Source: a virus
Length of the DNA stretch: 42,211 nt
IMG/VR virus record: IMGVR_UViG_3300037234_000650
Coordinates: 1-42,211 of that record
Strand: one strand, 5' to 3'
Below the pieces are notes generated by a model that was given only the letters and a program-made list of their open reading frames with translations, did no database searches and was not told where the DNA came from. Of the stretch, positions 30,463 through 38,103 are shown in pieces. Within the stretch, counting starts at the first letter, position 1; every line of letters starts with the position of its first letter. The translations under genes and the position numbers were made by a program.

Positions 30463-30490
30463 AAACCCGGCCTAATCAAGCCGGGTTTTT
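30463..30490. terminator. Bidirectional intrinsic terminator
   Basis: AAACCCGGC-N8-GCCGGGTTT followed by a T-rich tract to 30490; A-rich sequence precedes the stem, so it can also work on the minus strand. It lies between two convergent operons and overlaps the last codons of the minus-strand gene. Confidence 0.85.
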
Positions 30491-30691
30491 CTTTTCAAAA
30501 CACCTTCTCGCTTTATCTTCCTTGAAAAACAATTCAACTTTCATTTTTTCCTCTGTTCTATCTTCCACAAGATAACCGATTTTCGTTTTTCCTGTTTTAA
30601 TTACTTTCAATTCTGCCTTCACAAGTTCAAAATTGCCGTTTTTTTCGATTAACTTTTTTATTTCATAGTCTTTATAGTGCTGATTTAACAT
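30476..30691 (-). CDS. Hypothetical basic protein
   Basis: 71 aa, MLNQHYKDYEIKKLIEKNGNFELVKAELKVIKTGKTKIGYLVEDRTEEKMKVELFF... beta-rich, Lys-rich. Overlaps the next gene upstream by seven bases. Last gene of the early operon. Confidence 0.55.
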   Translation of the reverse strand: MLNQHYKDYEIKKLIEKNGNFELVKAELKVIKTGKTKIGYLVEDRTEEKMKVELFFKEDKARRCFEKKNPA

Positions 30692-30885
30692 CTCGAAACT
30701 TCCTCTTTAATATTCACAATAACCGTATCGGGAAAATCTTTTTCCACAATATCTATCAATGATTTTATCTTTAAAACTGATAAATTATCAAGGACTTTAT
30801 TTTTAATTAGCTCTGATAAAGCAAGTGATATTATTTTTTTTGCCGGTACCATTTTAGTGTTGTCTGGTATGATAAAGTTTTTCAT
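30685..30885 (-). CDS. Hypothetical helical protein
   Basis: 66 aa, MKNFIIPDNTKMVPAKKIISLALSELIKNKVLDNLSVLKIKSLIDIVEKDFPD... No motif. A run of helices with Leu/Ile spacing suggests an oligomer. Confidence 0.55.
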   Translation of the reverse strand: MKNFIIPDNTKMVPAKKIISLALSELIKNKVLDNLSVLKIKSLIDIVEKDFPDTVIVNIKEEVSRC

Positions 30886-30902
30886 TCTATACCCCTGTTA
30901 TT

Positions 30903-31139
30903 TTAGAATGTGATCACTGGCGCATTATTAACATCTAAAATTAACCTGTTTTTTACTTGTACAGGTTTTATATATTTAACAACAATGTTTTTGATTATTA
31001 ATTTCCTATACCCTTTTGAATATTTTCTCTTACATGTTTTACACTGATTCACATATCCATCTTTCGTTGATCCGTGTTTATAGAATTCTGTTAGAGGTTT
31101 TTTCTTGCGACATTTCCTACAATACTTTTCTGTTTTCAT
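30903..31139 (-). CDS. Zinc-finger protein of HNH-associated type
   Basis: 78 aa. CRKCRKKKPLTEFYKHGSTKDGYVNQCKTCKR (8-39) is a standard treble-clef-like finger that precedes HNH endonuclease domains in many phage proteins; here no HNH core follows. SD GAGG before the ATG. Overlaps the upstream gene by 23 bases. Confidence 0.65.
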   Translation of the reverse strand: MKTEKYCRKCRKKKPLTEFYKHGSTKDGYVNQCKTCKRKYSKGYRKLIIKNIVVKYIKPVQVKNRLILDVNNAPVITF

Positions 31140-31329
31140 TCATCACCTCTATAGACTTACCACAAAAGCTACATATGAACATTTTTATATGTTCTGACAT
31201 ACCGACCCGATGTTTCTTTTCACAGTCAGGGCAAACACAAAACCAACCGTCCTTATCGATTTTAACCTCTTTATTTTTAACTTTAAAATTCATATCACTC
31301 CCCATTATTTCTTCATATGTTTTGTCCAT
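31117..31329 (-). CDS. Zinc-ribbon protein
   Basis: 70 aa. FCVCPDCEKKHRVGMSEHIKMFICSFCGK: two C-x2-C knuckles flanking a His-rich turn. GGAGG SD. Unknown target. Confidence 0.65.
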   Translation of the reverse strand: MDKTYEEIMGSDMNFKVKNKEVKIDKDGWFCVCPDCEKKHRVGMSEHIKMFICSFCGKSIEVMNENRKVL

Positions 31330-31344
31330 TATCCCCTCCGATTT

Positions 31345-31557
31345 TTAAATTGTTTGACAGCCGCCCTGGTGGACCATATATTTTTTTTGTTTGCTTTTTG
31401 AAAGTTTAGAAAACTCATCATACATTTCATAAAATTTCTTCCCTACTAAAGCTTTGGGATTCCCATCTTTTTTAAGCGGATGCGGGCCACAATAGTTATG
31501 AATTTCAAAATACCACCCTTTGTATCTATACTGGGAAGAACTGCAGATAATAGCCAT
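31345..31557 (-). CDS. Small conserved phage-type protein
   Basis: 70 aa, MAIICSSSQYRYKGWYFEIHNYCGPHPLKKDGNPKALVGKKFYEMYDEFSKL...; the WYFEIHNYCGPHPLKKDG-x-P pattern is familiar from small uncharacterised phage genes. Three bases after the previous stop. Confidence 0.6.
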   Translation of the reverse strand: MAIICSSSQYRYKGWYFEIHNYCGPHPLKKDGNPKALVGKKFYEMYDEFSKLSKSKQKKYMVHQGGCQTI

Positions 31558-31560
31558 AAT

Positions 31561-31905
31561 CTATAATTCTCCCTTGTTAAGATCGTTTATAGTTTCATAT
31601 GGTTCTTTGGCTGTTTGAAATATACCACCGCACTTTCTGCAATATTTTTCAAAACAATTATAAGAAAGTGGTTTTTCACAAACACAAGATTGAGTTTCTT
31701 TTTTAGGTTTATTTTCTGTTAAATAAACCCGCACAACCTGACCTCTTGTCAAATCCCTATGTTTATTTTGTTTAGTAGCTTTTTTTAGAGCTCTTTTACC
31801 AGATTCATTAGTTTTAAACGTTTTAGCATTATTTAAAACAAGAGTTCTTCCGGGATCACCTTCCCAATCTGCAAGCCAATAATCATTTATTTTTACTACA
31901 AACAT
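31561..31905 (-). CDS. Hypothetical protein with C-terminal zinc ribbon
   Basis: 114 aa. N-terminal beta region (FVVKINDYWLADWEGDPGRTLVLNNAKTFK) resembles small phage proteins beginning Y-x-LADWEGDPGRT. C-terminal CVCEKPL...CRKCGGIF forms a zinc knuckle. Its family is unnamed. Confidence 0.6.
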   Translation of the reverse strand: MFVVKINDYWLADWEGDPGRTLVLNNAKTFKTNESGKRALKKATKQNKHRDLTRGQVVRVYLTENKPKKETQSCVCEKPLSYNCFEKYCRKCGGIFQTAKEPYETINDLNKGEL

Positions 31906-31930
31906 AATTACCCCTCTATTTGTTTTATTT

Positions 31931-32089
31931 TTACCACTTTAGTGAATCAGCATACTCACATAATTTTTTAATTTTCTTCTCTCGTTTCTCTTTTTCCTTT
32001 TCTTCTTTTTTTGAATTGATCGACACAACATTATTTTTCTTTTCCAACTCTTCCATATTCTTTTTTATACACTTGCTTATGTGTTCCAT
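31931..32089 (-). CDS. 52-aa Lys/Glu-rich coiled-coil protein
   Basis: MEHISKCIKKNMEELEKKNNVVS... then a long E/K run (EEKEKEKREKKIKK) and CEYADSLKW. Strong GGAGG SD four bases upstream of the ATG. It lies directly after the DnaB gene. Probably an extended helix. Confidence 0.55.
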   Translation of the reverse strand: MEHISKCIKKNMEELEKKNNVVSINSKKEEKEKEKREKKIKKLCEYADSLKW

Positions 32090-32100
32090 TTTACCTCCGA

Positions 32101-34449
32101 TTAATAACCGTTATAATCAACAAATCTTGTTGTTTCAGGAAGGAATTTAATTTTAATTGTTCCTAGTCTTCCGTCCCTATCTTTTGCTAAAATAAATTCA
32201 TCATACTCTAAACAATCTTTTTCTCCCTCATTGTAAACAAAATCCCTATATAAAAATGCAACAATATCTCCATCCTCCTCAATATTCCCAGAGTTTTTAA
32301 GATCTGAAAGTCTGGGCCTTTTATTGTCCCTTTTTTCAAGTTCTCTATTAAGCTGGCTTAAAAGAAGGACAGGTACATTAAGATCACTTGAAAGGTGACT
32401 TAAATCACTCGTTACTTTTCCTATTGCTAAGTCATGCCTATCAGCTTTCGGTAGTGGCATTCTTGTTAGGTGATCTATTATTATTAAATCTAAACCATCC
32501 TCTTTTTTAATTTTTAAAGCTTTTCTTCTTATATTTGAAACCTGATCTTTAAAATTATCATCTATTTTTATTTTTAATCTTGAATATTGATCTGAAGCTG
32601 AATTAAGAATTTTCCATTCTCTATCATCAAGTTTTTTTGGATCCCTTAATTTTTCTGAATTAATACCAGAGATTCCACAAATAACCCTTTGAGCTAACAT
32701 TTCGGCTTTTGTCTCATAGCTTTTTATAAAAACTGATTTTCCCATTTCAGCTGCATTTCTGGCGATAGTTAAAGCCATTGCGGTGTTGTGGGTCACCACA
32801 TAATCATTTGTTAAATATAGTCTTTTAGGGTGGTCTACCGATATGCAATAAGCTTGTTTGTATCCTATAAATTCTATAGTTTTAAACGTTGACCTTTTTA
32901 ACCTTTGTTTTTTAACAACTCTATTTTTTTTGAAAGGAATTGTTACAAATTCACCATAATTTGGACAACTAATATATATATTATAAGATCTTCTCCCTTT
33001 TTTCTTTTCACCTTTGTATTTATAAGTTGGGATCCTGCTGGAATATCTTACAAAAGCACCTAATGACCGAGCTAATTTAATAACATTATTCTTTAACTCT
33101 AAACTTGATGTACTATAAGACATTCCTCCTAGTTTTTCTATCGTTCCGTCAGTATCTATAAGCCCCTGTAATAGCTTATTTCTAGTTTTTTTTGATGCTG
33201 ATAGATATTGTGAAGGTATAAATTTCTCGTATGATCTTTTACCAATTAATTTAAGAGATTTTAAGTTTGTTAGTAATTTATTTTCTTTCCCACGATCTGT
33301 GCAAAGCCTGTAATCTACCCCATTATCGTTTCTAATATCACAACCTTGAAGCATAGGTTTTATTTTATTAAGAATAAAAGAGTGCGATGTTGATAATTTA
33401 ACTGTTTTTATCAAACTCCCATCTCCTATAAGAACTCCTAATAAATATGGATCCACCAATATATTTTTATCTTTTCCAAAAAAACCTTTATGTCTTGGAA
33501 TATAAAGCCTTTTTTTATATCTTTTTTTATTAAGTTTATTTATTAATTCTTTGGTTGTTAATACTCTATATTCTTCCCAGTCTCTATATTTAACAGACCA
33601 TTGGTGATTTAACCCAGCCTCCACAATTCTTCCATCGGAAAACTCGACTTTATATATTGGCTTAACTCCTTGTGGGAAAACGCCTGATACTGCGGAAGAT
33701 TTAATATCAACAGAAGCCACCCTATCCCCAATTTTAATGTTTTTTATCTTTTTTTCTGTTCCATCCTCCATAAAAACAGGGGAATTTTCGCTTAGCTCTT
33801 TTCCCATACTCGGTCTAGCTGCTAATATTATTAAATTTGCTGGCTGTAAACCGCTTGTTGCATCGTCTATTTTAAACAATCCAGTAGGAACCCCTGAAAC
33901 GCCTTCTATTTTAGATATTTTCTCTAGCCTATCAAGCACAGAGTTTGATAATTCGGATCCACTTTTTATGGTATCTGAATCAAAAGTTGACTCTGAAATG
34001 TTATTTATCTCACTTGCTGCATAATCCACAATATCAAGTGTTTTTCGATTATCGTTAAAACACATTTCAGTTATATTGTTTGATTTTACGATAAGACTTC
34101 TTAATATGCTTTTTTCTTTAACTATATTTGAGTATTGAATAACATTAGCCGCCATTGGAACCGTATCGACAATTTGGGCTAAAAATGTGGCCCCTCCGAT
34201 CTCTTCTAGTTTTTCAGATTTACCAAGGGACTCGGCAATAGTTACCAAATCAATTGGTTTATTTTTAGAGAAAAGATCAAACATAGCTGAGAATATTGAT
34301 TTATGGGAATTTTTATAAAAATCTTCACTTTTAATTATTGAAAAAACATCTTCCAGGCAACCGTTATCTAACATCATAGCGCTCAGAATTGACTCTTCAG
34401 CGTCAATGTTTTGTGGTGGGACCTTATTTAAAAAAGGGTCAGATATCAT
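32101..34449 (-). CDS. dnaB: Replicative DNA helicase DnaB with class 3 intein
   Basis: 782 aa precursor. N-extein 1-217: DnaB N-terminal domain (PPQNIDAEESILSAMML) and start of the RecA core up to Walker A ARPSMGK217. Intein 218-555. C-extein from Thr556 (TAMALTIARNAAEMGKSVF), with Walker B LDLIIIDHL, LLLSQLNRELEKRDNKRPRLSDLKNSGNIEEDGD and a C-terminal KDRDGRLGTIKIKF. Spliced protein is 444 aa, normal for DnaB. Helicase activity needs splicing because the intein splits the ATP-binding loop. It unwinds DNA at the phage replication fork; an O-like initiator is encoded just upstream. Confidence 0.95.
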   Translation of the reverse strand: MISDPFLNKVPPQNIDAEESILSAMMLDNGCLEDVFSIIKSEDFYKNSHKSIFSAMFDLFSKNKPIDLVTIAESLGKSEKLEEIGGATFLAQIVDTVPMAANVIQYSNIVKEKSILRSLIVKSNNITEMCFNDNRKTLDIVDYAASEINNISESTFDSDTIKSGSELSNSVLDRLEKISKIEGVSGVPTGLFKIDDATSGLQPANLIILAARPSMGKELSENSPVFMEDGTEKKIKNIKIGDRVASVDIKSSAVSGVFPQGVKPIYKVEFSDGRIVEAGLNHQWSVKYRDWEEYRVLTTKELINKLNKKRYKKRLYIPRHKGFFGKDKNILVDPYLLGVLIGDGSLIKTVKLSTSHSFILNKIKPMLQGCDIRNDNGVDYRLCTDRGKENKLLTNLKSLKLIGKRSYEKFIPSQYLSASKKTRNKLLQGLIDTDGTIEKLGGMSYSTSSLELKNNVIKLARSLGAFVRYSSRIPTYKYKGEKKKGRRSYNIYISCPNYGEFVTIPFKKNRVVKKQRLKRSTFKTIEFIGYKQAYCISVDHPKRLYLTNDYVVTHNTAMALTIARNAAEMGKSVFIKSYETKAEMLAQRVICGISGINSEKLRDPKKLDDREWKILNSASDQYSRLKIKIDDNFKDQVSNIRRKALKIKKEDGLDLIIIDHLTRMPLPKADRHDLAIGKVTSDLSHLSSDLNVPVLLLSQLNRELEKRDNKRPRLSDLKNSGNIEEDGDIVAFLYRDFVYNEGEKDCLEYDEFILAKDRDGRLGTIKIKFLPETTRFVDYNGY
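32785..33798 (-). other. Class 3 (WCT) intein with LAGLIDADG endonuclease
   Basis: Residues 218-555 of the DnaB precursor. First residue is Glu, not Cys/Ser. The class 3 triplet is present: Trp284 in NHQW (block B), Cys535 in AYCISVD (block F) and Thr553 in VVTHN (block G), followed by +1 Thr556. Class 3 inteins start splicing from the block F Cys. Two LAGLIDADG motifs, LLGVLIGDG (336-344) and LLQGLIDTDG (426-435), keep their Asp (343, 434), so the homing endonuclease looks intact. Confidence 0.9.
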
Positions 34450-34614
34450 TTATCTGTCGCTCCATTTATTATCTACAGGCTCGCATTCTTCCCATGTAAA
34501 TTCTCCAGTCTCAACTCCAGACTGAGCACAATCAGAACAAATATTATTTTCCATTGGATCTAAATATTCAGCAATTTGAAGGCACCCACTACTCTCACAT
34601 ATTTTCTTTTTCAT
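34450..34614 (-). CDS. 54-aa Cys-rich protein before dnaB
   Basis: MKKKICESSGCLQIAEYLDPMENNICSDCAQSG...WEECEPVDNKW: C6, C11, C26 and C29 (and C44) suggest a zinc site. ATGA with the initiator and TAA-ATG with dnaB. Possibly an accessory helicase-loading factor by position only. Confidence 0.6.
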   Translation of the reverse strand: MKKKICESSGCLQIAEYLDPMENNICSDCAQSGVETGEFTWEECEPVDNKWSDR

Positions 34615-35288
34615 GTCCCAAACTCCTTATATGCTGATCCTTTATTTTCATTATTGCCAGTTTTCTGATTTCCGTTGTTATTTCTTTTTTCCCATGTTCT
34701 TACAGAAGACTTCCAACACTTCATTTTATTTTTACCAATCATCCAATTTTTAGATTGATAGAAATCAATAAAAGTTTGTGGATTAATATTGTTTTTTCTT
34801 TCATCACAATATTTTTTAACATCTTCCAAAACAGGGGGAATTTTTTTAACCTTCTTTTCATTATTAACATTATTAACATTCTTGTCTGTCACCACATCAA
34901 AATCGGAACCGTTTCGCTTGCGTTTCGTTTTAGAATCGTTTCCGTTTCGCTTAGGGTCGTATAACTTGTAATTAAGCACTGATAGCCGTGTCGTTATCGT
35001 TTCGCTTTTTATGGTGATTTGGTTCATGTTTTCTAAGAGTTTGAAATATCTTTTTACCTTGGATGGTGACCAATTCCACATATTCGCCCATGTTTTTAAT
35101 GAATTTAAAGATTCACCATAGCCACATTTTAAGATTTTCATACCAAGAATAACATCTTTTAATTCTTCAGAATGCTGAACTTCCCACAAAATATCAATCC
35201 ACGCTTCATATTTAGAAAATTCTCGCTTTTCTTTGTAAAAAGGATGGTCTTGTAATTTTCTGTATAATGCTATATAACCCCGATGCAT
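34611..35288 (-). CDS. Replication initiator/helicase loader (O-like)
   Basis: 225 aa. N-terminal winged-helix type region (GYIALYRKLQDHPFYK, KYEAWIDILWEV, LKTWANMWNWSPSKVKRYFKLLENMNQITI) as in phage replication O/DnaD-related proteins. A Lys/Asn-rich linker follows, and the C-terminal region TFIDFYQSKNWMIGKNKMKCWKSSVRTWEKR is the typical DnaD-like end that touches helicase. It likely binds the phage origin and recruits DnaB encoded downstream. Confidence 0.8.
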   Translation of the reverse strand: MHRGYIALYRKLQDHPFYKEKREFSKYEAWIDILWEVQHSEELKDVILGMKILKCGYGESLNSLKTWANMWNWSPSKVKRYFKLLENMNQITIKSETITTRLSVLNYKLYDPKRNGNDSKTKRKRNGSDFDVVTDKNVNNVNNEKKVKKIPPVLEDVKKYCDERKNNINPQTFIDFYQSKNWMIGKNKMKCWKSSVRTWEKRNNNGNQKTGNNENKGSAYKEFGT

Positions 35289-35710
35289 TATATATATTCC
35301 GGGTTATAGTCTTTAGACTCGTTTATATCTTCTAAAATATGCATATAAACGCTATTATCAGCGCCACCAATATTTAACCCACATCTAAGACAAAATTCTT
35401 CATACCACACCTCTGGATACTCAACGTGATGATCAACAATATAACTCTTTGTAGACCCGCAAACAGGACAAAAATAAAAAGGGAGAACCTCATTTGATTC
35501 ACTTGGTTTGTTGTTTATAACAATTTGAACTGACTTTAAGAGTCTTCTTAATTTAGATTTACTTACCTTATCGCCAAGAATTACCTTTTTCCATTTCCTT
35601 GGTATTTTGTGTTTAAACTTAAGAGCTGTGATATATTTTTTTGATCTTAAGCAATATTTATAATATGCTTCCCAGTCAGTACCGTCTATTTTCTTTCTTG
35701 AATACGACAT
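35288..35710 (-). CDS. Hypothetical zinc-ribbon protein
   Basis: 140 aa. Basic N-terminal half (KYITALKFKHKIPRKWKKVILGDKVSKSKLRRLLK), then CPVCGSTKSYIVDHHVEYPEVWYEEFCLRCGLNI, a zinc ribbon. Perhaps DNA binding. Strong GGAGG SD. The start lies just after a complex inverted-repeat region (35727-35837). Confidence 0.6.
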   Translation of the reverse strand: MSYSRKKIDGTDWEAYYKYCLRSKKYITALKFKHKIPRKWKKVILGDKVSKSKLRRLLKSVQIVINNKPSESNEVLPFYFCPVCGSTKSYIVDHHVEYPEVWYEEFCLRCGLNIGGADNSVYMHILEDINESKDYNPEYI

Positions 35711-35726
35711 TTAATTTTCCTCCAAT

Positions 35727-35837
35727 AAAAAAGCTAAAATTAGCGGGTAGAGGTTGAGTTCCCCTAGAATATCTATAATTACTCTTCCAGATATAAGTAG
35801 TTATAAATCCCGCTAAAATTAGCTTCATAATATCTGG
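35727..35837 (-). repeat. Nested inverted repeats in replication-gene intergenic region
   Basis: Arms 35731-35747 and 35809-35825 pair over 15 of 17 positions, each arm itself containing GCTAA-AA-TTAGC; another perfect pair CCAGATAT (35787-35794)/ATATCTGG (35830-35837) interlocks with it. On the minus strand the last arm runs into TTTTTT (35727-35732), as in an attenuator or terminator. The 188-base gap 35711-35898 contains no convincing gene. It could also be part of a replication origin. Confidence 0.55.
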
Positions 35838-35898
35838 AATGATTGTATGCCAGGTTCTCAAGCTGACAGTTTTATTATTGCACTATATTGAAGTTATT

Positions 35899-36114
35899 TC
35901 AAGATTTATTATCACAAATACAAGGTTTTCCACTGTGACAAGGCCAACCCGGTTTCGGTGGGTTTTTAATCTCTACATGGTGGACATAAACAGAATCCCA
36001 ACCTTTTTTAAATTCCACATATCTTGGATCGTCAAGCGGGTATGGAGAATAATTCAAAGGGTCTTTACCTGTTTTAAAACTGTTTTTACCTTCATTAAAA
36101 ACTTTGCTTTTCAT
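35899..36114 (-). CDS. Small duplicated phage protein (paralog of 26875-27096)
   Basis: 71 aa from the ATG at 36114 (GGAGG upstream; the longer reading starts in another gene). MKSKVFNEGKNSFKTGKDPLNYSPYPLDDPRYVEFKKGWDSVYVHHVEIK..., nearly the same as the plus-strand protein at 26875-27096. Function unknown; encoded in two oppositely oriented operons. Confidence 0.7.
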   Translation of the reverse strand: MKSKVFNEGKNSFKTGKDPLNYSPYPLDDPRYVEFKKGWDSVYVHHVEIKNPPKPGWPCHSGKPCICDNKS

Positions 36115-36155
36115 ACTTCCTCCAGTTGTTAAAAAGTTTCTTGATCGGGTTTTGA

Positions 36156-36458
36156 TTATGCCGTGAAATATTCTGCTAAAATATCCCAAAAACCACAAAA
36201 CTTATCTTCTACAACATCCCAAGTGTAACCGTTAATAAGTACCGCCAAACCTAACCTTGATTTGTGTCTGTTTATTATCGTTGACGGTTCAATTTGTCCA
36301 AATAACTTACAGTCAGGATTTGCACGACATCTTAAACACTCTTTTTTAGTCGCTACCATACAGCAAGGATAACAGTGAGAAAGTTCAGCGAATGATATTT
36401 GATCTTTTTCCCAAAGGTATCTAAAATATCTCTCTGAATATTGGGTCGTTTTTAACAT
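36156..36458 (-). CDS. Hypothetical protein with Cys cluster
   Basis: 100 aa. Central CYPCCMVATKKECLRCRANPDC (29-50) is a dense Cys cluster. The C-terminal ~40 residues (INRHKSRLGLAVLINGYTWDVV...GFWDILAEYF) match the separate 43-aa protein at 25010-25141. SD GGAG. Confidence 0.6.
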   Translation of the reverse strand: MLKTTQYSERYFRYLWEKDQISFAELSHCYPCCMVATKKECLRCRANPDCKLFGQIEPSTIINRHKSRLGLAVLINGYTWDVVEDKFCGFWDILAEYFTA

Positions 36459-36468
36459 TTTATATCTC

Positions 36469-36633
36469 CTATTTGGATGTTTCTATTTTATACATAAAAA
36501 CCGGGCAAGCTTTCTGTTTTGGTTTTCGAGGCATAAGATCTCTCGATTTATCTTTTTTAATAATAAATCTTATTTGGCATATTCCATCTTTAAAATCATC
36601 GCAGTTGGAGCATATTTTTAAAAGACTATTCAT
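36469..36633 (-). CDS. 54-aa Cys-rich protein
   Basis: MNSLLKICSNCDDFKDGICQIRF...KQKACPVFMYKI: C8-x2-C11, C19, C43, a small knuckle with the C-terminal ACP-x-F typical of phage Cys-mini-proteins. SD AAGGAG. Its TAG sits inside the SD region of the next gene. Confidence 0.6.
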   Translation of the reverse strand: MNSLLKICSNCDDFKDGICQIRFIIKKDKSRDLMPRKPKQKACPVFMYKIETSK

Positions 36634-36637
36634 TCTA

Positions 36638-36886
36638 CTACTCCTTTTTATATGCGTTACCTTGATCTGTTAATAGTGCGCCACATTTACATAATTTACC
36701 CACGTTTATAAGCTCGTTTTTGTCGGTTTTAATAACGTAACTACACCAAGGACAAGTGATATGTATTGTTTGGTTTTTGAGAGCCAAGCTTAAATGTACA
36801 ACACTAAACTTTTTAGATTTTAACTTCCCGGTTGCAAGATCCTTCCACATTTTAGAAACTGTTTTTAAATGCTCTTTTAATTTCAT
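36638..36886 (-). CDS. Hypothetical zinc-ribbon protein
   Basis: 82 aa. Basic helical start (LKEHLKTVSKMWKDLATGKLKSKK) and a ribbon ITCPWCSYVIKTDKNELINVGKLCKCG. ATGA with the upstream gene; SD AAAGGA. Confidence 0.6.
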   Translation of the reverse strand: MKLKEHLKTVSKMWKDLATGKLKSKKFSVVHLSLALKNQTIHITCPWCSYVIKTDKNELINVGKLCKCGALLTDQGNAYKKE

Positions 36887-36996
36887 TTAAAATTCCTTTC
36901 AATATAAATTGTAGCCTTATCTAAAATAACGATAAATATGTATAGTTCTGCCATTATAAAGTTTATATTTTCTGCTATTATCTTTAGAGATTCCAT
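36883..36996 (-). CDS. 37-aa hydrophobic peptide
   Basis: MESLKIIAENINFIMAELYIFIVILDKATIYIERNFK: one hydrophobic helix. TAATG upstream and ATGA downstream make it part of a continuous coupled chain. Confidence 0.45.
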   Translation of the reverse strand: MESLKIIAENINFIMAELYIFIVILDKATIYIERNFK

Positions 36997-37532
36997 TATA
37001 AGGCCTGTAATTGTAAATATCTATCAATCGTTAAAAAGTCCTGATACGACTTCTGTACGGTTTTATGTACTTTTGTTAATCCTGCCTGCGCTGGTCTCCA
37101 TGTTTCAGCAAAAAGCTTTTTAGGTTGGATCTCGTGAACGTAAATACCAAATTTATCATAAACTAATTTTCTGTTTATAGAAAAACTCCTGGAACCTCCG
37201 TAATTTTTAAACTCAGGTTTTACATCTATTTCAACAAAGTCATCGAATTTATCAATGTTTTTATAATACTTGAATGGCGGTTCGTTTTCAAACCAAACTC
37301 TATAATCTGAGGTATAAATGTGAGGCTGGAATAGTGTTTTTGTGATTGTTTTAACTTTGGTTATTAGCTGTTTTTCGAACGTGTAAAGTTTTTTTGATAT
37401 AAGATTATAAAAGGGTGGTTGATATTTAAATTCGTATACTATACCGGCTTTTTGTGCTTCGATAAGCCACATATAAACCTCTACCTCTTCCTCTGAATCA
37501 AACATAATATTATTGTATTCTGTTTTAGGCAT
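36996..37532 (-). CDS. DUF1064-like PD-(D/E)XK nuclease
   Basis: 178 aa. FDSEEEVEVYMWLIEA (11-26), YQPPFYNL, SDYRVWFEN with Asp76, EIDVKPEF with Asp103 and Lys105, then GIYVHEIQP. The order helix/acid, D, D-x-K fits the PD-(D/E)XK fold of DUF1064-like phage nucleases, possibly for recombination or packaging intermediates. Overlaps the HTH gene by eight bases. Confidence 0.65.
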   Translation of the reverse strand: MPKTEYNNIMFDSEEEVEVYMWLIEAQKAGIVYEFKYQPPFYNLISKKLYTFEKQLITKVKTITKTLFQPHIYTSDYRVWFENEPPFKYYKNIDKFDDFVEIDVKPEFKNYGGSRSFSINRKLVYDKFGIYVHEIQPKKLFAETWRPAQAGLTKVHKTVQKSYQDFLTIDRYLQLQAL

Positions 37533-37767
37533 CTTTTTTCTCCTTTAGATCCACACCAATTATTTTCAAATATTTCTTAAATAACATATTCTCATTTAAG
37601 AGTGTTAAACACATTGCATGGTTACTTACGCTTTGTGTAATTGGGGTTTTGCCATATTCCATTTTTTGTAAGTTATTGGGATGTACTCCCAAAGTCTCAG
37701 CCATTCGCTCTTGAGTGAAGTCGAACTCTTCACGTTTTGCTATTAATTCTTTTGGTGTTAATATCAT
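37525..37767 (-). CDS. XRE-family HTH protein
   Basis: 80 aa. Single HTH: KELIAKREEFDFTQERMAETLGVHPNNLQKMEYGKTPI. Probably a small regulator of the early operon. A hairpin (ACACAG...CTGTGT, around 37782-37800) precedes its AAAAGG SD. Confidence 0.75.
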   Translation of the reverse strand: MILTPKELIAKREEFDFTQERMAETLGVHPNNLQKMEYGKTPITQSVSNHAMCLTLLNENMLFKKYLKIIGVDLKEKKDA

Positions 37768-37800
37768 TACATTTACCTTTTACACAGTCAAGGGCTGTGT

Positions 37801-38103
37801 TTATTTAATATTTCTTTCTATTAAATATCTCGTTAAAAAATTAACCATCTCTCTTTTATAATCGATATCACCCCAAAATTCTTCAGCTCCCATTCTGTGG
37901 CGTTTATTAATGTGGCAATCATTACAAAGTGGTAAACATTGAGTGTCTGGTGGTTTAGTTCCCATACCTGAGTTAAAAAAGTCGTTGTCCTCATGATGGG
38001 GCGCTGATAATTCCCCAGTACCACACCCCATCAAACAAGGCTGTTCTGATATGTATTTTCTGTATTTTGGGGAAATCCAACTCCCGTTTTTTGGATAGCT
38101 CAT
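37801..38103 (-). CDS. HNH-like (DUF968-type) nuclease
   Basis: 100 aa. Cys23, Cys27, His36-His37 (APHHED), Asp53, then PLCNDCHINKRHRMG with C60, C63, H64 and H69: the zinc/HNH arrangement of DUF968-like phage recombination-region proteins. Likely a structure-specific nuclease, perhaps for Holliday junctions. ATGA with the upstream gene. Confidence 0.7.
   Translation of the reverse strand: MSYPKNGSWISPKYRKYISEQPCLMGCGTGELSAPHHEDNDFFNSGMGTKPPDTQCLPLCNDCHINKRHRMGAEEFWGDIDYKREMVNFLTRYLIERNIK

Noticed and set aside
35676-35861. 61-aa minus-strand ORF over the inverted repeats
   Set aside because: No SD at its possible starts, it overlaps the well-supported start at 35710, and its sequence is explained by the repeats.
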